This document shows, piece after piece, positions 17,451-25,798 of a stretch of 64,000 bases of DNA (the stretch's first letter is position 1; every line of letters starts with the position of its first letter). The stretch comes from Aquificota bacterium (GTDB lineage Bacteria; Aquificota; Aquificia; Aquificales; Aquificaceae), in NCBI GenBank assembly GCA_013153495.1, contig JAADEH010000012.1, positions 620,001 through 684,000 on the forward strand, written 5' to 3'. Below the pieces are notes generated by a model. It saw only the letters and a list, made by a program, of their open reading frames with translations, had not been told where the DNA came from and made no database searches. The position numbers were made by a program, and so were the translations under genes.

Positions 17451-17694
17451 GATAAAGGCAAGAATTCTCACCGTTCGCATGCCCATAAGCGAGGTAGGTT
17501 TTTTCAACTCTCTCATAGACGGTTTGGACCGCATAGCCCTAACCAGAACCCGCAAGAAGGGAGAAGGTGTAGTGGACATCATAGCCTCCCCCGACAGGTT
17601 CGACGAACTCATAAAAATAGTGGAAGGTATGAAGAAGCACGTAAAGGACCTCGAGATTATAGGGGAGTCGAGCTTTGAGGAACTTAACTTTTGA
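17431..17694 (+). CDS. DUF4911-like small protein
   Basis: 87 residues: a beta-alpha-beta layout with RILTVRMPISEVGFFNSLIDGLDRIALTRTRKKGEGVVDIIASPDRFDELIKIVEGM, which resembles DUF4911 proteins (about 70-90 residues, function unknown). The ATG at 17431 lies inside the -1 frame extension of dnaX (20-base overlap) and 36 bases after the zero-frame dnaX stop. It is followed by tldD after 33 bases. The family assignment is from pattern memory only. Confidence 0.65.
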   Translation: MNAKRSEIKARILTVRMPISEVGFFNSLIDGLDRIALTRTRKKGEGVVDIIASPDRFDELIKIVEGMKKHVKDLEIIGESSFEELNF

Positions 17695-17727
17695 GTATCA
17701 TTAAAAGGTAAGCTCAGGAGGAAGAAG

Positions 17728-19134
17728 ATGGTGGGACAATCAATAAACGAGGTTAAGGAACTCATAAAGGACAAGGCAGGAATAATCCTCTCCAATCTCC
17801 TATCGCAGGGGGGAGAATACGGAGAAATATTCTACGAGCGTTCCAGAACTACGAGGTTCGAACTTGAAGATAAAAAGCTGGGAAAGGTTTCCCACGGATA
17901 CGACGAAGGCGTCGGTATAAGACTCATAAAGAACGGAAAGACCTTTTACGGATATACAACGGAACCCACCTTTGAAAACCTCTTAGAGCTTGCAAAGACC
18001 CTTGCAAGGGGAGAAGGTTTCGGACCCGTTGCCATAGGTCTCAAACACATAGAGGGCTGGACCCCCACCCTGATAGACCCCGACAGCGTTGACCTCAAAT
18101 ACAGAACAGAAATCCTCAAGAGAGCAGAGGAAAAAGCCAGAAGCTACGGGGACAGGATAAGGCAGGTCTTGTCGGTTCTTATGGACAAGACGAGGGAAAT
18201 TCTTGTGGTCAACAGCCTCGGAGAGACGGCGGAGGACATTCAAAAGAGAGTGGTATTTTTTGTAGAGGTGGTGGCAAGCGACGGCGAAGTTCTTCAGAGA
18301 GGATACGAGTCCCTCGGAGGGAGAAAGGGTTTTGAGGTCTTCGAGCACACCCCACCTGAACTCATAGCCCAGAAAGCGGCGGAAAGAGCACTCCTTATGC
18401 TAACCGCAAAACCCGCTCCCGCGGGACAGTTTACGGTAGTCCTATCCTCCCAAGCGGGCGGGACGATGATACATGAAGCGGTAGGGCACGGTCTGGAGGC
18501 AGACCTCGTTCAAAAGGGTCTGTCGGTATATGCGGGAAAGCTGGGTGAAAAGGTTGCCAGCGAACTCGTTACCGTCATAGACGACGCAACCCTACCCGAG
18601 CACAACGGCTCCTTCTCTATCGACGACGAGGGCGTTCCTGCCCAGAGAAAGGTTTTGATAAAAGACGGCTACCTTGTGGGATACATGTATGACAGGCTAA
18701 GAGCTATGAAGGAAGGCAGACAATCCACAGGAAATGGAAGAAGACAGAGTTATGCCCATATCCCCATGGTGAGAATGACCAACACCTTCATAGACAAAGG
18801 CAAAGACGACCCGGAAAACATAATAAGGGACACAAAAAAGGGAGTGTATGTGGTCAAGATGGGAGGAGGCGAGGTTAACACCGTAACGGGAGACTTCGTC
18901 TTTGAGGTTATGGAAGGATACATGATAGAGAATGGGGAAATAACATACCCCATAAGGGGTGCAACCCTGATAGGGAACGGTCCGAAAGCCTTACAAGACA
19001 TAGATGCAGTCGGAAACGATTTAGGGTGGTCCATAGGAACCTGTGGTAAGGACGGTCAGGGCGTGCCCGTAACGGACGCTCAACCCACGGTCCGTATAAA
19101 ACAGCTCACCCTCGGCGGATGTCAAGTGTGTTGA
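17728..19134 (+). CDS. tldD: TldD metalloprotease
   Basis: 468 residues. The metal-binding HExxxH appears as HEAVGHGLEAD (about residue 249). Other family blocks include GEYGEIFYERSRTTRFELED near the N-terminus, GVGIRLI, LIKDGYLVGYMYDR, and the C-terminal GNGPKALQDIDAVGNDLGWSIGTCGKDGQG. TldD with TldE (PmbA) forms a protease that trims unfolded peptides and matures microcins; no tldE is beside it. AGGAGGAAG precedes the start. Confidence 0.95.
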   Translation: MVGQSINEVKELIKDKAGIILSNLLSQGGEYGEIFYERSRTTRFELEDKKLGKVSHGYDEGVGIRLIKNGKTFYGYTTEPTFENLLELAKTLARGEGFGPVAIGLKHIEGWTPTLIDPDSVDLKYRTEILKRAEEKARSYGDRIRQVLSVLMDKTREILVVNSLGETAEDIQKRVVFFVEVVASDGEVLQRGYESLGGRKGFEVFEHTPPELIAQKAAERALLMLTAKPAPAGQFTVVLSSQAGGTMIHEAVGHGLEADLVQKGLSVYAGKLGEKVASELVTVIDDATLPEHNGSFSIDDEGVPAQRKVLIKDGYLVGYMYDRLRAMKEGRQSTGNGRRQSYAHIPMVRMTNTFIDKGKDDPENIIRDTKKGVYVVKMGGGEVNTVTGDFVFEVMEGYMIENGEITYPIRGATLIGNGPKALQDIDAVGNDLGWSIGTCGKDGQGVPVTDAQPTVRIKQLTLGGCQVC

Positions 19135-19143
19135 GAGTATTAC

Positions 19144-20037
19144 TCACCCCACTATCTCCGTCCCTATACCACTCTCGGTAAAGACCTCCAAAAGCAGGGA
19201 GTGCTGAACCCTACCGTCTATTATGTGAACCTTTCTGACCCCAGCTTCCATAGCCTTCAGAGCGGAGCGCACCTTCGGTATCATACCCTCTCTTATAACA
19301 CCTTTTTCTATAAGCCTCTTAGCCTCCTCACCGCTCAGGGAAGATATGAGCCTCCCTTTCCCGTCCTTTACACCCTCCGTGTCCGTCAGGAATATAAGCT
19401 TTTCCGCCCTCAGAGCCTTGGCTATCTCCGCCGCCGCAACATCCGCATTAACGTTGTAAGCCTCCCCTCCTTCACCCACACCCACTGGAGCTATCACGGG
19501 AATAAAGTTCCTCTCTATCAGAGAGACTATAAGCTCACCGTTAACATCAACCACCTCCCCCACATAGCCCACATCCTCATCCGGAACAGGAAGCCCAAGT
19601 TCTCTAAAATACTTCTCCTTATCCAGCTTCTTCGCCATCAAGAGCCTCCCGTCCCTACCCGATATACCCACCGCATAAACCTTATCACCGCTGTGTTGGT
19701 TTATGAGAGCGACTATGTCCTTGTTCACATCTCCAGAAAGAACCATCTCAACCACGTGCATAGTCTCCTCGTCCGTTTTCCTCATACCCCCCACGAACTT
19801 AGGCTTGATACCGAACCTCTCAAGAGTCATGCTTATCTGGGGACCACCGCCGTGAACTATAACCACATTTATACCCACATACTTGAGCAGAACCACATCC
19901 TTGGCGAAAGACTCCCTAAGATGCTCCTTGGTCATGGCGGAACCGCCGTATTTGACTACGAAAACCTTACCGTGAAAGTCCCTTATGTAAGGCAGAGCCT
20001 CCTGAAGAACCTTTGCCTTCTCTATCAGCTTCTCCAT
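19144..20037 (-). CDS. argB: Acetylglutamate kinase
   Basis: Phosphorylates N-acetylglutamate in arginine synthesis. 297 residues. VVKYGGSAMT (N-terminal ATP lysine), VIVHGGGPQISMTLERFG, GISGRDG, NVNADVAAAEIAKAL and the C-terminal MIPKVRSALKAMEAGVRKVHIIDGR are all present. The N-terminal helix before the core, about 20 residues (KAKVLQEALPYIRDF), marks the arginine-sensitive hexameric class. The gene stands alone, convergent with tldD after 9 bases. Confidence 0.96.
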   Translation of the reverse strand: MEKLIEKAKVLQEALPYIRDFHGKVFVVKYGGSAMTKEHLRESFAKDVVLLKYVGINVVIVHGGGPQISMTLERFGIKPKFVGGMRKTDEETMHVVEMVLSGDVNKDIVALINQHSGDKVYAVGISGRDGRLLMAKKLDKEKYFRELGLPVPDEDVGYVGEVVDVNGELIVSLIERNFIPVIAPVGVGEGGEAYNVNADVAAAEIAKALRAEKLIFLTDTEGVKDGKGRLISSLSGEEAKRLIEKGVIREGMIPKVRSALKAMEAGVRKVHIIDGRVQHSLLLEVFTESGIGTEIVG

Positions 20038-20044
20038 CAGAACA

Positions 20045-20053
20045 ATTTTACCA
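20045..20053 (-). promoter_or_regulatory. Extended -10 of argB, close to the start codon
   Basis: On the minus strand TGGTAAAAT forms an extended -10 (TGn plus TAAAAT, 20050-20045), ending 7 bases before the ATG at 20037. No Shine-Dalgarno is present, so the mRNA is predicted leaderless. Confidence 0.45.
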
Positions 20054-20110
20054 GCGGATATTAATCACCCTTTAATATGCATAAAGAATTTTTAATTAAA
20101 GCCTTGAAAG

Positions 20111-20125
20111 ACCGCCTTCGGCGGT
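20111..20125 (+). repeat. Recurring palindrome ACCGCC-TTC-GGCGGT in the argB/oxidase gap
   Basis: Perfect 6-bp arms with a 3-base loop in the 227-base gap between argB and the multicopper oxidase. The exact reverse complement recurs at 22121. No T-run follows on either strand, so it is not a clear terminator. The rest of this gap holds a GAATATTC palindrome (20159-20166), the core also seen at 15421, and an AGTTC-N10-GAACT repeat (20134-20153). Confidence 0.5.
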
Positions 20126-20264
20126 AATTATTGAGTTCCAAAGTTTATGAACTAATAAGAATATTCGCAGATTTTTACATTTTAAAACCCTCTAAGGAAT
20201 TTTTATAAAAAGCTACCCACATGCAGGTAAAAATTCTTTTCAGAAACCTTTGGGGGGAAGCGAG

Positions 20265-21776
20265 ATGAGCGGCGTAAGCAGAAGAGAGTTCCTGACCCTA
20301 ATGGGCGCGGGAGCGTTAGCAGGTTTCGTTCAGTCCTGCGGTGGGGGTTCAACCCCAGCAGTGAGCCTCAGCGGTATGATGATGGGAGGTGGAGGTGGCG
20401 GTAATTCCAACCCTCCACCGGGAGCACCCTTCTCGGACCCGCCCCTTCTACCCCTTACCAGAAGCGGAAACCTCGTCGAGGCGACCATAACGGTTCAGCC
20501 TGCGGTGATAAACATCAACGGAACGCAGGTAAACATGCTCACCTACAACGGCTCATACCCGAACCCCACCATAAGGGTAAAGAGCGGAGACCTCCTGAGG
20601 ATAAACTTCGTTAACAACATTCCTGCCAGCATCGGGACAAACATCTTAGGAAAGGACATGAGCATAACTAACCTACATACTCACGGGTGGCACGTCTCGC
20701 CTGCAGGGAATGCGGACAATATCTTTTTGCACTTCAACTCCGGGGACAGTTTTCTCTTTGAGCTTGACCTATCAAAACAGTGGGGAGGAATGATGGGGTT
20801 CTACCACCCCCACTATCACGGAACGGTGGGTGAGCAGTTCTGGAGGGGGTTGGCGGGGGGAGCCTTGATAGTTGAGGACGACACCCCTGGGCTTCAAAAC
20901 TACGAAGAGCACATAATGATACTCACCGACATAAGCGTAGCCAACGGAGAGCCTACCGCTTGGAGCAGACAAGATTACATGAGAATTCTCGGGGACATAG
21001 TTATGGTCAACGGACAGGTTAACCCGGTGCTCACCATTCAGCCCGGACAGGTTCAGAGGTGGAGAATACTCAACGCAAGCGTTTACAGATATTACAGGCT
21101 AACCTTAGAAAACCACACCATGTATTTAGTGGGAACCGACAACAACCTATTAGACAGACCCGTCCCTCTAACGGAGATAATAATGTCCCCCGGCGAGAGG
21201 ATAGACATTCTCGTCAAAGCGGACCAGACACCCGGCACATACAGACTCCTCTCCCAGCCCATAAACGGTGGTGGAACGGTTACCCTCCTGACTGTGGAAT
21301 ACAGCGGTGCTCAAACCAACGACTACATACCCCAGAGTATAAACTCGGAGGAAGCCCGTTGGGTGCAGAGCCTACGGCAGATGGACTTGAGCGGTCTCAG
21401 AAGGGTTCGTATGACCCTAAACTTCGTCAGGGGAAGGGGAGCTATAAATAGGCAGGTTTTTGACTTTAACCCTTACATCCTTGAGTCTCCCGTCGGAACC
21501 TACGAGGTCTGGACCGTCGTAAACCAGACTATGATGGACCACCCCTGGCATCACCACACGGACGGAGCGGTAATTCTCAGCATAAGCGGGGGTAATAGAG
21601 CTTACGCTCAGCTTTACTCCACTATAAACGGGTTCAAGGACACCATAAATGTTCCCCCGATGGGTTCGGTTACCATGCTCGTGCCCGTTTTAGATTTTAC
21701 GGGGGACACGGTTTTCCACTGCCACATACTCGGTCATGAAGACATAGGAATGATGGGTATATGGAGGAGGGTATAG
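20265..21776 (+). CDS. Multicopper oxidase, Tat-exported
   Basis: 503 residues from the ATG at 20265 (GGGGGGAAG upstream), preferred over a TTG at 20250. The N-terminus has a twin-arginine signal (SRREFL) and a possible lipobox-like cysteine at 25. Next comes a Met/Gly-rich stretch. All four copper-ligand blocks are present: HTHGWH, HPHYHG, HPWHHHTDG and the C-terminal HCHILGHEDIGMM with the type-1 Cys, His and Met. It resembles SufI/McoA-type cuprous or ferrous oxidases; an Aquifex McoA has been characterised. A role in copper or iron defence in the periplasm is likely. An intrinsic terminator follows. Confidence 0.93.
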   Translation: MSGVSRREFLTLMGAGALAGFVQSCGGGSTPAVSLSGMMMGGGGGGNSNPPPGAPFSDPPLLPLTRSGNLVEATITVQPAVININGTQVNMLTYNGSYPNPTIRVKSGDLLRINFVNNIPASIGTNILGKDMSITNLHTHGWHVSPAGNADNIFLHFNSGDSFLFELDLSKQWGGMMGFYHPHYHGTVGEQFWRGLAGGALIVEDDTPGLQNYEEHIMILTDISVANGEPTAWSRQDYMRILGDIVMVNGQVNPVLTIQPGQVQRWRILNASVYRYYRLTLENHTMYLVGTDNNLLDRPVPLTEIIMSPGERIDILVKADQTPGTYRLLSQPINGGGTVTLLTVEYSGAQTNDYIPQSINSEEARWVQSLRQMDLSGLRRVRMTLNFVRGRGAINRQVFDFNPYILESPVGTYEVWTVVNQTMMDHPWHHHTDGAVILSISGGNRAYAQLYSTINGFKDTINVPPMGSVTMLVPVLDFTGDTVFHCHILGHEDIGMMGIWRRV

Positions 21777-21784
21777 CCCTTTTT

Positions 21785-21818
21785 GGAGGAGGTTCCTCGC
21801 CATGCCTCCTCCCTTTTT
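21785..21818 (+). terminator. Intrinsic terminator of the multicopper oxidase gene
   Basis: GGAGGAGG (21785-21792) pairs with CCTCCTCC (21805-21812), with a 12-base loop, followed by CTTTTT. It begins 8 bases after the oxidase stop. Confidence 0.85.
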
Positions 21819-21819
21819 A

Positions 21820-22812
21820 TTAATGTCCTACCTCTAAACCGAAAAACTTCTTGACCGCACTCCCTATAAGGAAGCTGGCTAATGCCGCAAATCCTGCGGA
21901 AAGAACCATCTCAAGAACCTTTTTCCTCAGTGAAATCCCCGAGGCTATGGCTATAAAGGAAGCCACGAAGGAAAGAACGAGAAAAGCAAGTAGAAGGGAG
22001 AGTGCCAGAGCCTTCAGAGAGTCATCGAGGATAAAGTAAGGGCTTACGGGAAAAACTACGCCGAGAAGGTAGGAAAGTCCCGTAAACAGAGCGGAGCGAA
22101 CTTCGTTCTCTTCCTTATCCACCGCCGAAGGCGGTCTTTTTCCTGAAACCTCCGCTATTATCCCTTCTTTTTCCCTTATGGCTTCGTTTACCTGCCTCTG
22201 GGAGCGCACCGAGATAAAGGCTCCTACTCCCATAGATATGGCACCTGCCATGCCCACTACCACCGCACTTGCTCCCACGAGGGTGGGTTCGTGCCTGTAA
22301 ACCGCAGATAATCCCGCAACGACTCCGAGAAGCTCCACGAGTCCGTCGTTCATTCCTAAGACCATGTCCCTTATGTTGGAAAGACCGAGTTCCTCAACCT
22401 TTTCCCTGAAGGTGCTCTCGTGGGAAAGCTCGTCGAGGATTATGGACTTGAGCCTTTGAACCTCCTCGGGGGAAAGCTCCTCCTTTTTGTCTTTCAGGAA
22501 GCGGTAGTATTGGGTGTAGGCGTTTGCCTCCCCCAGCTCAAGGAGGGACACGAGGAGCATAGGATTTATGAAGTTCCCGAGAAAGAGGACAAAGCTCTGG
22601 AACAGGGTTCTCCTTTCCTTCGGGATATCTTCTCCTCTCCTTTTTAAAAATTCTTTCCAGAAGCGGGCGTGCCCCTTTTCCATGTTGGCTATGTGAACGA
22701 GAGCTTTACGGAGTTCTTCGTCTTTTGCTTTCTGGGCGAGCTTGGTGTATAGGTTGTAGTCGTTTATCTCGTTTATGTAGAATTCCTTTGCGAGTTGTGT
22801 AAGCGTTCCCAT
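21820..22812 (-). CDS. Ferritin-like / VIT1 (CCC1) iron transporter, MbfA type
   Basis: 330 residues. The first about 150 residues are a ferritin/rubrerythrin-like four-helix domain with Glu and His ligands (EINDYNLYTKLA, MEKGHARFW, LELGEANAY, LDELSHE). The rest is a VIT1/CCC1 membrane domain with four to five helices, opening with GMNDGLVELLGVVAGLSA and including the conserved MGVGAFISVRSQ. The same fusion in rhizobial MbfA (membrane-bound ferritin A) exports iron and protects against peroxide. Placed beside a multicopper oxidase and a heme enzyme, an iron/oxidant-stress role fits. Convergent with the oxidase gene. Confidence 0.88.
   Translation of the reverse strand: MGTLTQLAKEFYINEINDYNLYTKLAQKAKDEELRKALVHIANMEKGHARFWKEFLKRRGEDIPKERRTLFQSFVLFLGNFINPMLLVSLLELGEANAYTQYYRFLKDKKEELSPEEVQRLKSIILDELSHESTFREKVEELGLSNIRDMVLGMNDGLVELLGVVAGLSAVYRHEPTLVGASAVVVGMAGAISMGVGAFISVRSQRQVNEAIREKEGIIAEVSGKRPPSAVDKEENEVRSALFTGLSYLLGVVFPVSPYFILDDSLKALALSLLLAFLVLSFVASFIAIASGISLRKKVLEMVLSAGFAALASFLIGSAVKKFFGLEVGH
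22121..22135 (+). repeat. Recurring palindrome ACCGCC-GAA-GGCGGT
   Basis: Inside the MbfA-like coding sequence, encoding part of a linker between the membrane helices. It is the reverse complement of the copy at 20111. Confidence 0.45.
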
Positions 22813-22821
22813 AGGGAAATT

Positions 22822-24138
22822 TTACTGTGAGGAAGCCTTGAAAAACTCCTCCACCTTTCTGACGGTCTCTTTGGAAAACCTTATGCAGTCCGCAACCGAT
22901 ATACCGCTCAGGTAGTTGCCCGTTAAGAATAGCCCTTTGTGTATCTCTTCCATCTCCTTCGCAAGCTCTAAATACTTCCCGTATCCGAGGGTGTATTGAG
23001 GTATGGCTCTTTTCCACTTCTTCACGTGAATGAAATCTATATCTCGAACACCGAGAACCTCCTTTAGCTCCCTCTCCACAAGCTCGGATATTTCCTCATC
23101 GGGAAGTTCTATCACCTCTCTGTCGGTGGCACCTCCCAAGTAAACGGTAAGAAGTTCCTTTCCCTCGGGTGCCTTGCCCGAGAAGAGCTTGGAGGCGAAT
23201 ATAACTCCGAGAATTCTCTTGCCTTCCTTCCTCGGAACGAGAACTCCGAAGCCCTCGGGAATGCTTGCAGATTTTACGCCCACATTCACGACCACGACGG
23301 GGACATAGTCTATCTTGTCAAACTCCAAAGATGCACTCCAGGAGAGGTCTTTGAGGAGGTAAGAAGCTGTGTAGGCTGGTGAGGAAACCACGAGAGCTTT
23401 GGTCTCTACCTTACCTTCTCGTGTATCGAGGACAAACCTATCCTCCTTTTTTCTTATCCTCAGCACTACATTCTCGGTCTTCACCTCCAAGTCCTTTGCA
23501 AGGGTGTCTATCAGGGTGCGAAGTCCTCCCTCAAAGGATATGAGCTTTCCCTTCGGTCCGAGAGCCTTCTTTTTCATAGCTCCCTTCAGAAGGGAGCCAA
23601 ATTCCTGCTCAAGCTGATAGACCTTTCTGGTGGCATACTTTACGGAGAGCTTTTCCGGGTCTCCCGCGTAAACTCCTGAAATGAAGGGTGCGACTATGTA
23701 ATCTAAGAACTCCTGCCCGAGCCTCCTGCGAACGAAATCAGCCACGCTCTCCTCATTTTTAACGGGTGGGGGTGCCCAAGGCTCCCTGAGAACTCTGAGC
23801 TTAGCCCCAAAGGAAAGGAGAGGGGAAGTTAGGAAAGATAGGGGACTCATCGGGAGGGGAATGAGCCTGCCCCTCTTGTATATAAACCTGTATTTTGCAG
23901 AAGGGGAAGCGGTTTGGGGTTTTATCCCAACCTCTTCAAAGAACTCAAAGACCTCCTCATCAGCCAGGACGGTCTGGGGACCAAGCTCAAAGGTGTATCC
24001 CTTTTCGGAAAGGGTCTTTATGTTTCCCCCTATCTCGTCGTCCTTTTCGTAAACCACTACATCGTAGCCGAGTTTTTTTAATCTGAAAGCGGTGGAAAGC
24101 CCCGATATTCCCGAGCCTATAACCACAACATCTCTCAT
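22822..24138 (-). CDS. hemY: Protoporphyrinogen oxidase, HemY/PPOX type
   Basis: 438 residues. The N-terminal dinucleotide-binding motif VIGSGISGLSTAFRL (residues 6-20) and the following E-K-D-D-E-I-G-G-N-I FAD motif are PPOX-like; GPQTVLAD, FVRRRLGQEFLDYIVAPFISGVYAGDP and the C-terminal GLFLTGNYLSGISVADCIRF confirm the family. It oxidises (copro)protoporphyrinogen in heme synthesis. Whether the substrate is coproporphyrinogen III (HemG/CgoX) or protoporphyrinogen IX cannot be told from sequence alone. It lies 9 bases upstream of the MbfA-like gene on the same strand. Confidence 0.93.
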   Translation of the reverse strand: MRDVVVIGSGISGLSTAFRLKKLGYDVVVYEKDDEIGGNIKTLSEKGYTFELGPQTVLADEEVFEFFEEVGIKPQTASPSAKYRFIYKRGRLIPLPMSPLSFLTSPLLSFGAKLRVLREPWAPPPVKNEESVADFVRRRLGQEFLDYIVAPFISGVYAGDPEKLSVKYATRKVYQLEQEFGSLLKGAMKKKALGPKGKLISFEGGLRTLIDTLAKDLEVKTENVVLRIRKKEDRFVLDTREGKVETKALVVSSPAYTASYLLKDLSWSASLEFDKIDYVPVVVVNVGVKSASIPEGFGVLVPRKEGKRILGVIFASKLFSGKAPEGKELLTVYLGGATDREVIELPDEEISELVERELKEVLGVRDIDFIHVKKWKRAIPQYTLGYGKYLELAKEMEEIHKGLFLTGNYLSGISVADCIRFSKETVRKVEEFFKASSQ

Positions 24139-24145
24139 GAAGGCT

Positions 24146-24151
24146 ATTCTA
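24146..24151 (-). promoter_or_regulatory. -10 box of hemY, close to the start codon
   Basis: TAGAAT on the minus strand ends 7 bases before the ATG at 24138, with no ribosome-binding site between. Confidence 0.35.
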
Positions 24152-24155
24152 ACTC

Positions 24156-24169
24156 ACCGCGTAAGCGGT
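24156..24169 (+). repeat. Recurring palindrome ACCGC-GTAA-GCGGT between thiG and hemY
   Basis: Lies in the 51-base gap after the thiG stop, 5 bases from the putative hemY -10. Another member of the ACCGC-N3/4-GCGGT set. It may act as a weak thiG terminator hairpin, but no T-run follows. Confidence 0.4.
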
Positions 24170-24189
24170 CTTTTATGGCATAAAGCAGG

Positions 24190-24993
24190 TCAGGACTTGA
24201 AGGGAACCCCCTTCGTGGGTGAGGAAGGCACCGCGTAGGTTCTCTTTGGCATCCTTCCCGCAAGGTAGGAGAGCCTTCCCGCTACGGTTGCATACTTCAT
24301 GGCGACAGCCATCTTTATGGGGTCCTTGGCTTCTGCAAGGGCTGTGTTGGTAAGTATGGCGTCCACTCCCAGTTCCATAACGGGAGGTATGTCCGCGGCA
24401 CTACCTATACCCGCATCAACTATGACGGGAACGGAGACCGCTTCCTTTATGAACATTATGTTGTAAGGATTCTGAAGTCCGAGACCTGAACCTATGGGTG
24501 CCGCGAGGGGCATTACAGCCGCACAGCCTATATCCTCAAACTTCTTAGCAAAGACGGGGTCGTCAAATATGTAGGGAAGAACTATAAAGCCTTCCTTTAC
24601 GAGAACCTTTGCCGCCTCGTATGTCTGTTCCATGTCGGGCAGGAGCGTTTTCTGGTCTCCTATAACCTCCAGTTTTATCCAGTTTATTCCCGTTGCCTCC
24701 CTCGCCAGCATTGCTGTCTTTATAGCTTCCTCTGCGGTGTAGCATCCCGCGGTATTTGGAAGTATCAGATACTTCTTGGGGTCTATGTAGTCGAGGAGGT
24801 TTTCCTTGGTGGGGTCCGTTATGTTTACCCTTCTGACCGCAACGGTTATTATCTCCGCTCCGGAAGCCTCAAGGACCTCCTTGTTTTCCTGAAAGCTCTT
24901 GAACTTACCAGAGCCGATTATAAGCCTTGACCTGAAGCGCCTGCCCGCTATCTCAAAGGGGTCCTCTTGCAGGAGTTTCTCGTAGTCGGTCAT
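24190..24993 (-). CDS. thiG: Thiazole synthase
   Basis: Forms the thiazole phosphate of thiamine from deoxyxylulose phosphate, dehydroglycine and sulfur carried by ThiS. 267 residues of a TIM barrel: [13 protein letters not shown] near the start, [21 protein letters not shown], the Schiff-base lysine in [10 protein letters not shown], and the phosphate-binding [27 protein letters not shown]. It is third in thiS-Uma2-thiG; the Uma2 gene ends 4 bases upstream. Confidence 0.97.
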   Translation of the reverse strand: MTDYEKLLQEDPFEIAGRRFRSRLIIGSGKFKSFQENKEVLEASGAEIITVAVRRVNITDPTKENLLDYIDPKKYLILPNTAGCYTAEEAIKTAMLAREATGINWIKLEVIGDQKTLLPDMEQTYEAAKVLVKEGFIVLPYIFDDPVFAKKFEDIGCAAVMPLAAPIGSGLGLQNPYNIMFIKEAVSVPVIVDAGIGSAADIPPVMELGVDAILTNTALAEAKDPIKMAVAMKYATVAGRLSYLAGRMPKRTYAVPSSPTKGVPFKS

Positions 24994-24997
24994 CTTC

Positions 24998-25549
24998 TCA
25001 CCTCCAGAGTTTAGAAATATCTAATTTAGCTCTGCAATATCCAAGGTCAAAGTTAAGGACTCCTTCCTTTACAAACTCACCTTTCAGGTTGTATATATCC
25101 CCCTCCAGCTCGTAGAGCTGAACTTTCTCCTCTTCCGGGTCAACTATAACGTAGTATTTGACCCCTTCCCGCTCGTATATCTCAAACTTGGCAATTGTGT
25201 CCTTTTCTTTCGTAGAGGGTGAAAGCACTTCAAAAATTACGGTCGGCGGGAAGTAGAGCCTCTTTTGAGAGAGCAAGTCCCTATCCAGGTCCTCCGAGCA
25301 CACAATTAGGTTATCAGGTTCTAAGACCGTATCTTCCGAAACCTGCCAGTCTATTGATATGAGACAGATGCAATTTTCACACTCCTCAAGCTCCTCGGAA
25401 AGATATCTGCAGATGTTGGTGGGTACGAGCTGATGCTTAGGTGTAGGCAAGGGGGACATAGCGTAGGGAATTCCCTCTATCAGCTCCCATCTACCTTCCC
25501 ACTGTTCCCAGTCTTCTACCTTGTAGTGAGGAAGGAGCTTGACCCTCAT
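24998..25549 (-). CDS. Uma2/DUF820-family putative nuclease between thiS and thiG
   Basis: 183 residues. The PD-(D/E)xK core typical of DUF820 is visible: [10 protein letters not shown], then [18 protein letters not shown], then [24 protein letters not shown]. The N-terminal [20 protein letters not shown] is the family start. The ATG shares a base with the thiS stop (TAATG), so translation is probably coupled. Family members are thought to be nucleases, but the cellular function is unknown. No link to thiamine is known, so its place inside a thi operon is odd. Two more Uma2 genes lie between sucC and sucD. Confidence 0.88.
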   Translation of the reverse strand: MRVKLLPHYKVEDWEQWEGRWELIEGIPYAMSPLPTPKHQLVPTNICRYLSEELEECENCICLISIDWQVSEDTVLEPDNLIVCSEDLDRDLLSQKRLYFPPTVIFEVLSPSTKEKDTIAKFEIYEREGVKYYVIVDPEEEKVQLYELEGDIYNLKGEFVKEGVLNFDLGYCRAKLDISKLWR

Positions 25550-25758
25550 TACCCACCGCCTACGAGCTGGACTATCTCCACCTTGTCCCCCTCTTTGACC
25601 TTGCGGGTGGTGTATTGGGATTTGGGAACGACCTCCTCATTTATTGCAACCGCAAGCCCTACCTCTCTGAACTTTATGTTCATCTCCTCGAGGAGTTCCA
25701 TCACGCTCAGTTCCCTTTCTATGACTTTCTCCTCTCCGTTAACGGTTATCCTGGGCAT
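25549..25758 (-). CDS. thiS: Sulfur carrier protein ThiS
   Basis: 69 residues of a ubiquitin-like fold: ITVNGEEKVIE, LLEEMNI, VAINEEVVPKSQY, GDKVEIVQLVGGG. The C-terminal Gly-Gly is thiocarboxylated and delivers sulfur to ThiG; here the end reads VGGG. It is first in the unit. A TATATT box lies 6 bases upstream of the ATG on the minus strand, in the 40-base gap shared with lon. Confidence 0.95.
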   Translation of the reverse strand: MPRITVNGEEKVIERELSVMELLEEMNIKFREVGLAVAINEEVVPKSQYTTRKVKEGDKVEIVQLVGGG

Positions 25759-25798
25759 AAGAAAAATATAATATACTTAAGCCAAGAGGAGGAAAGCG

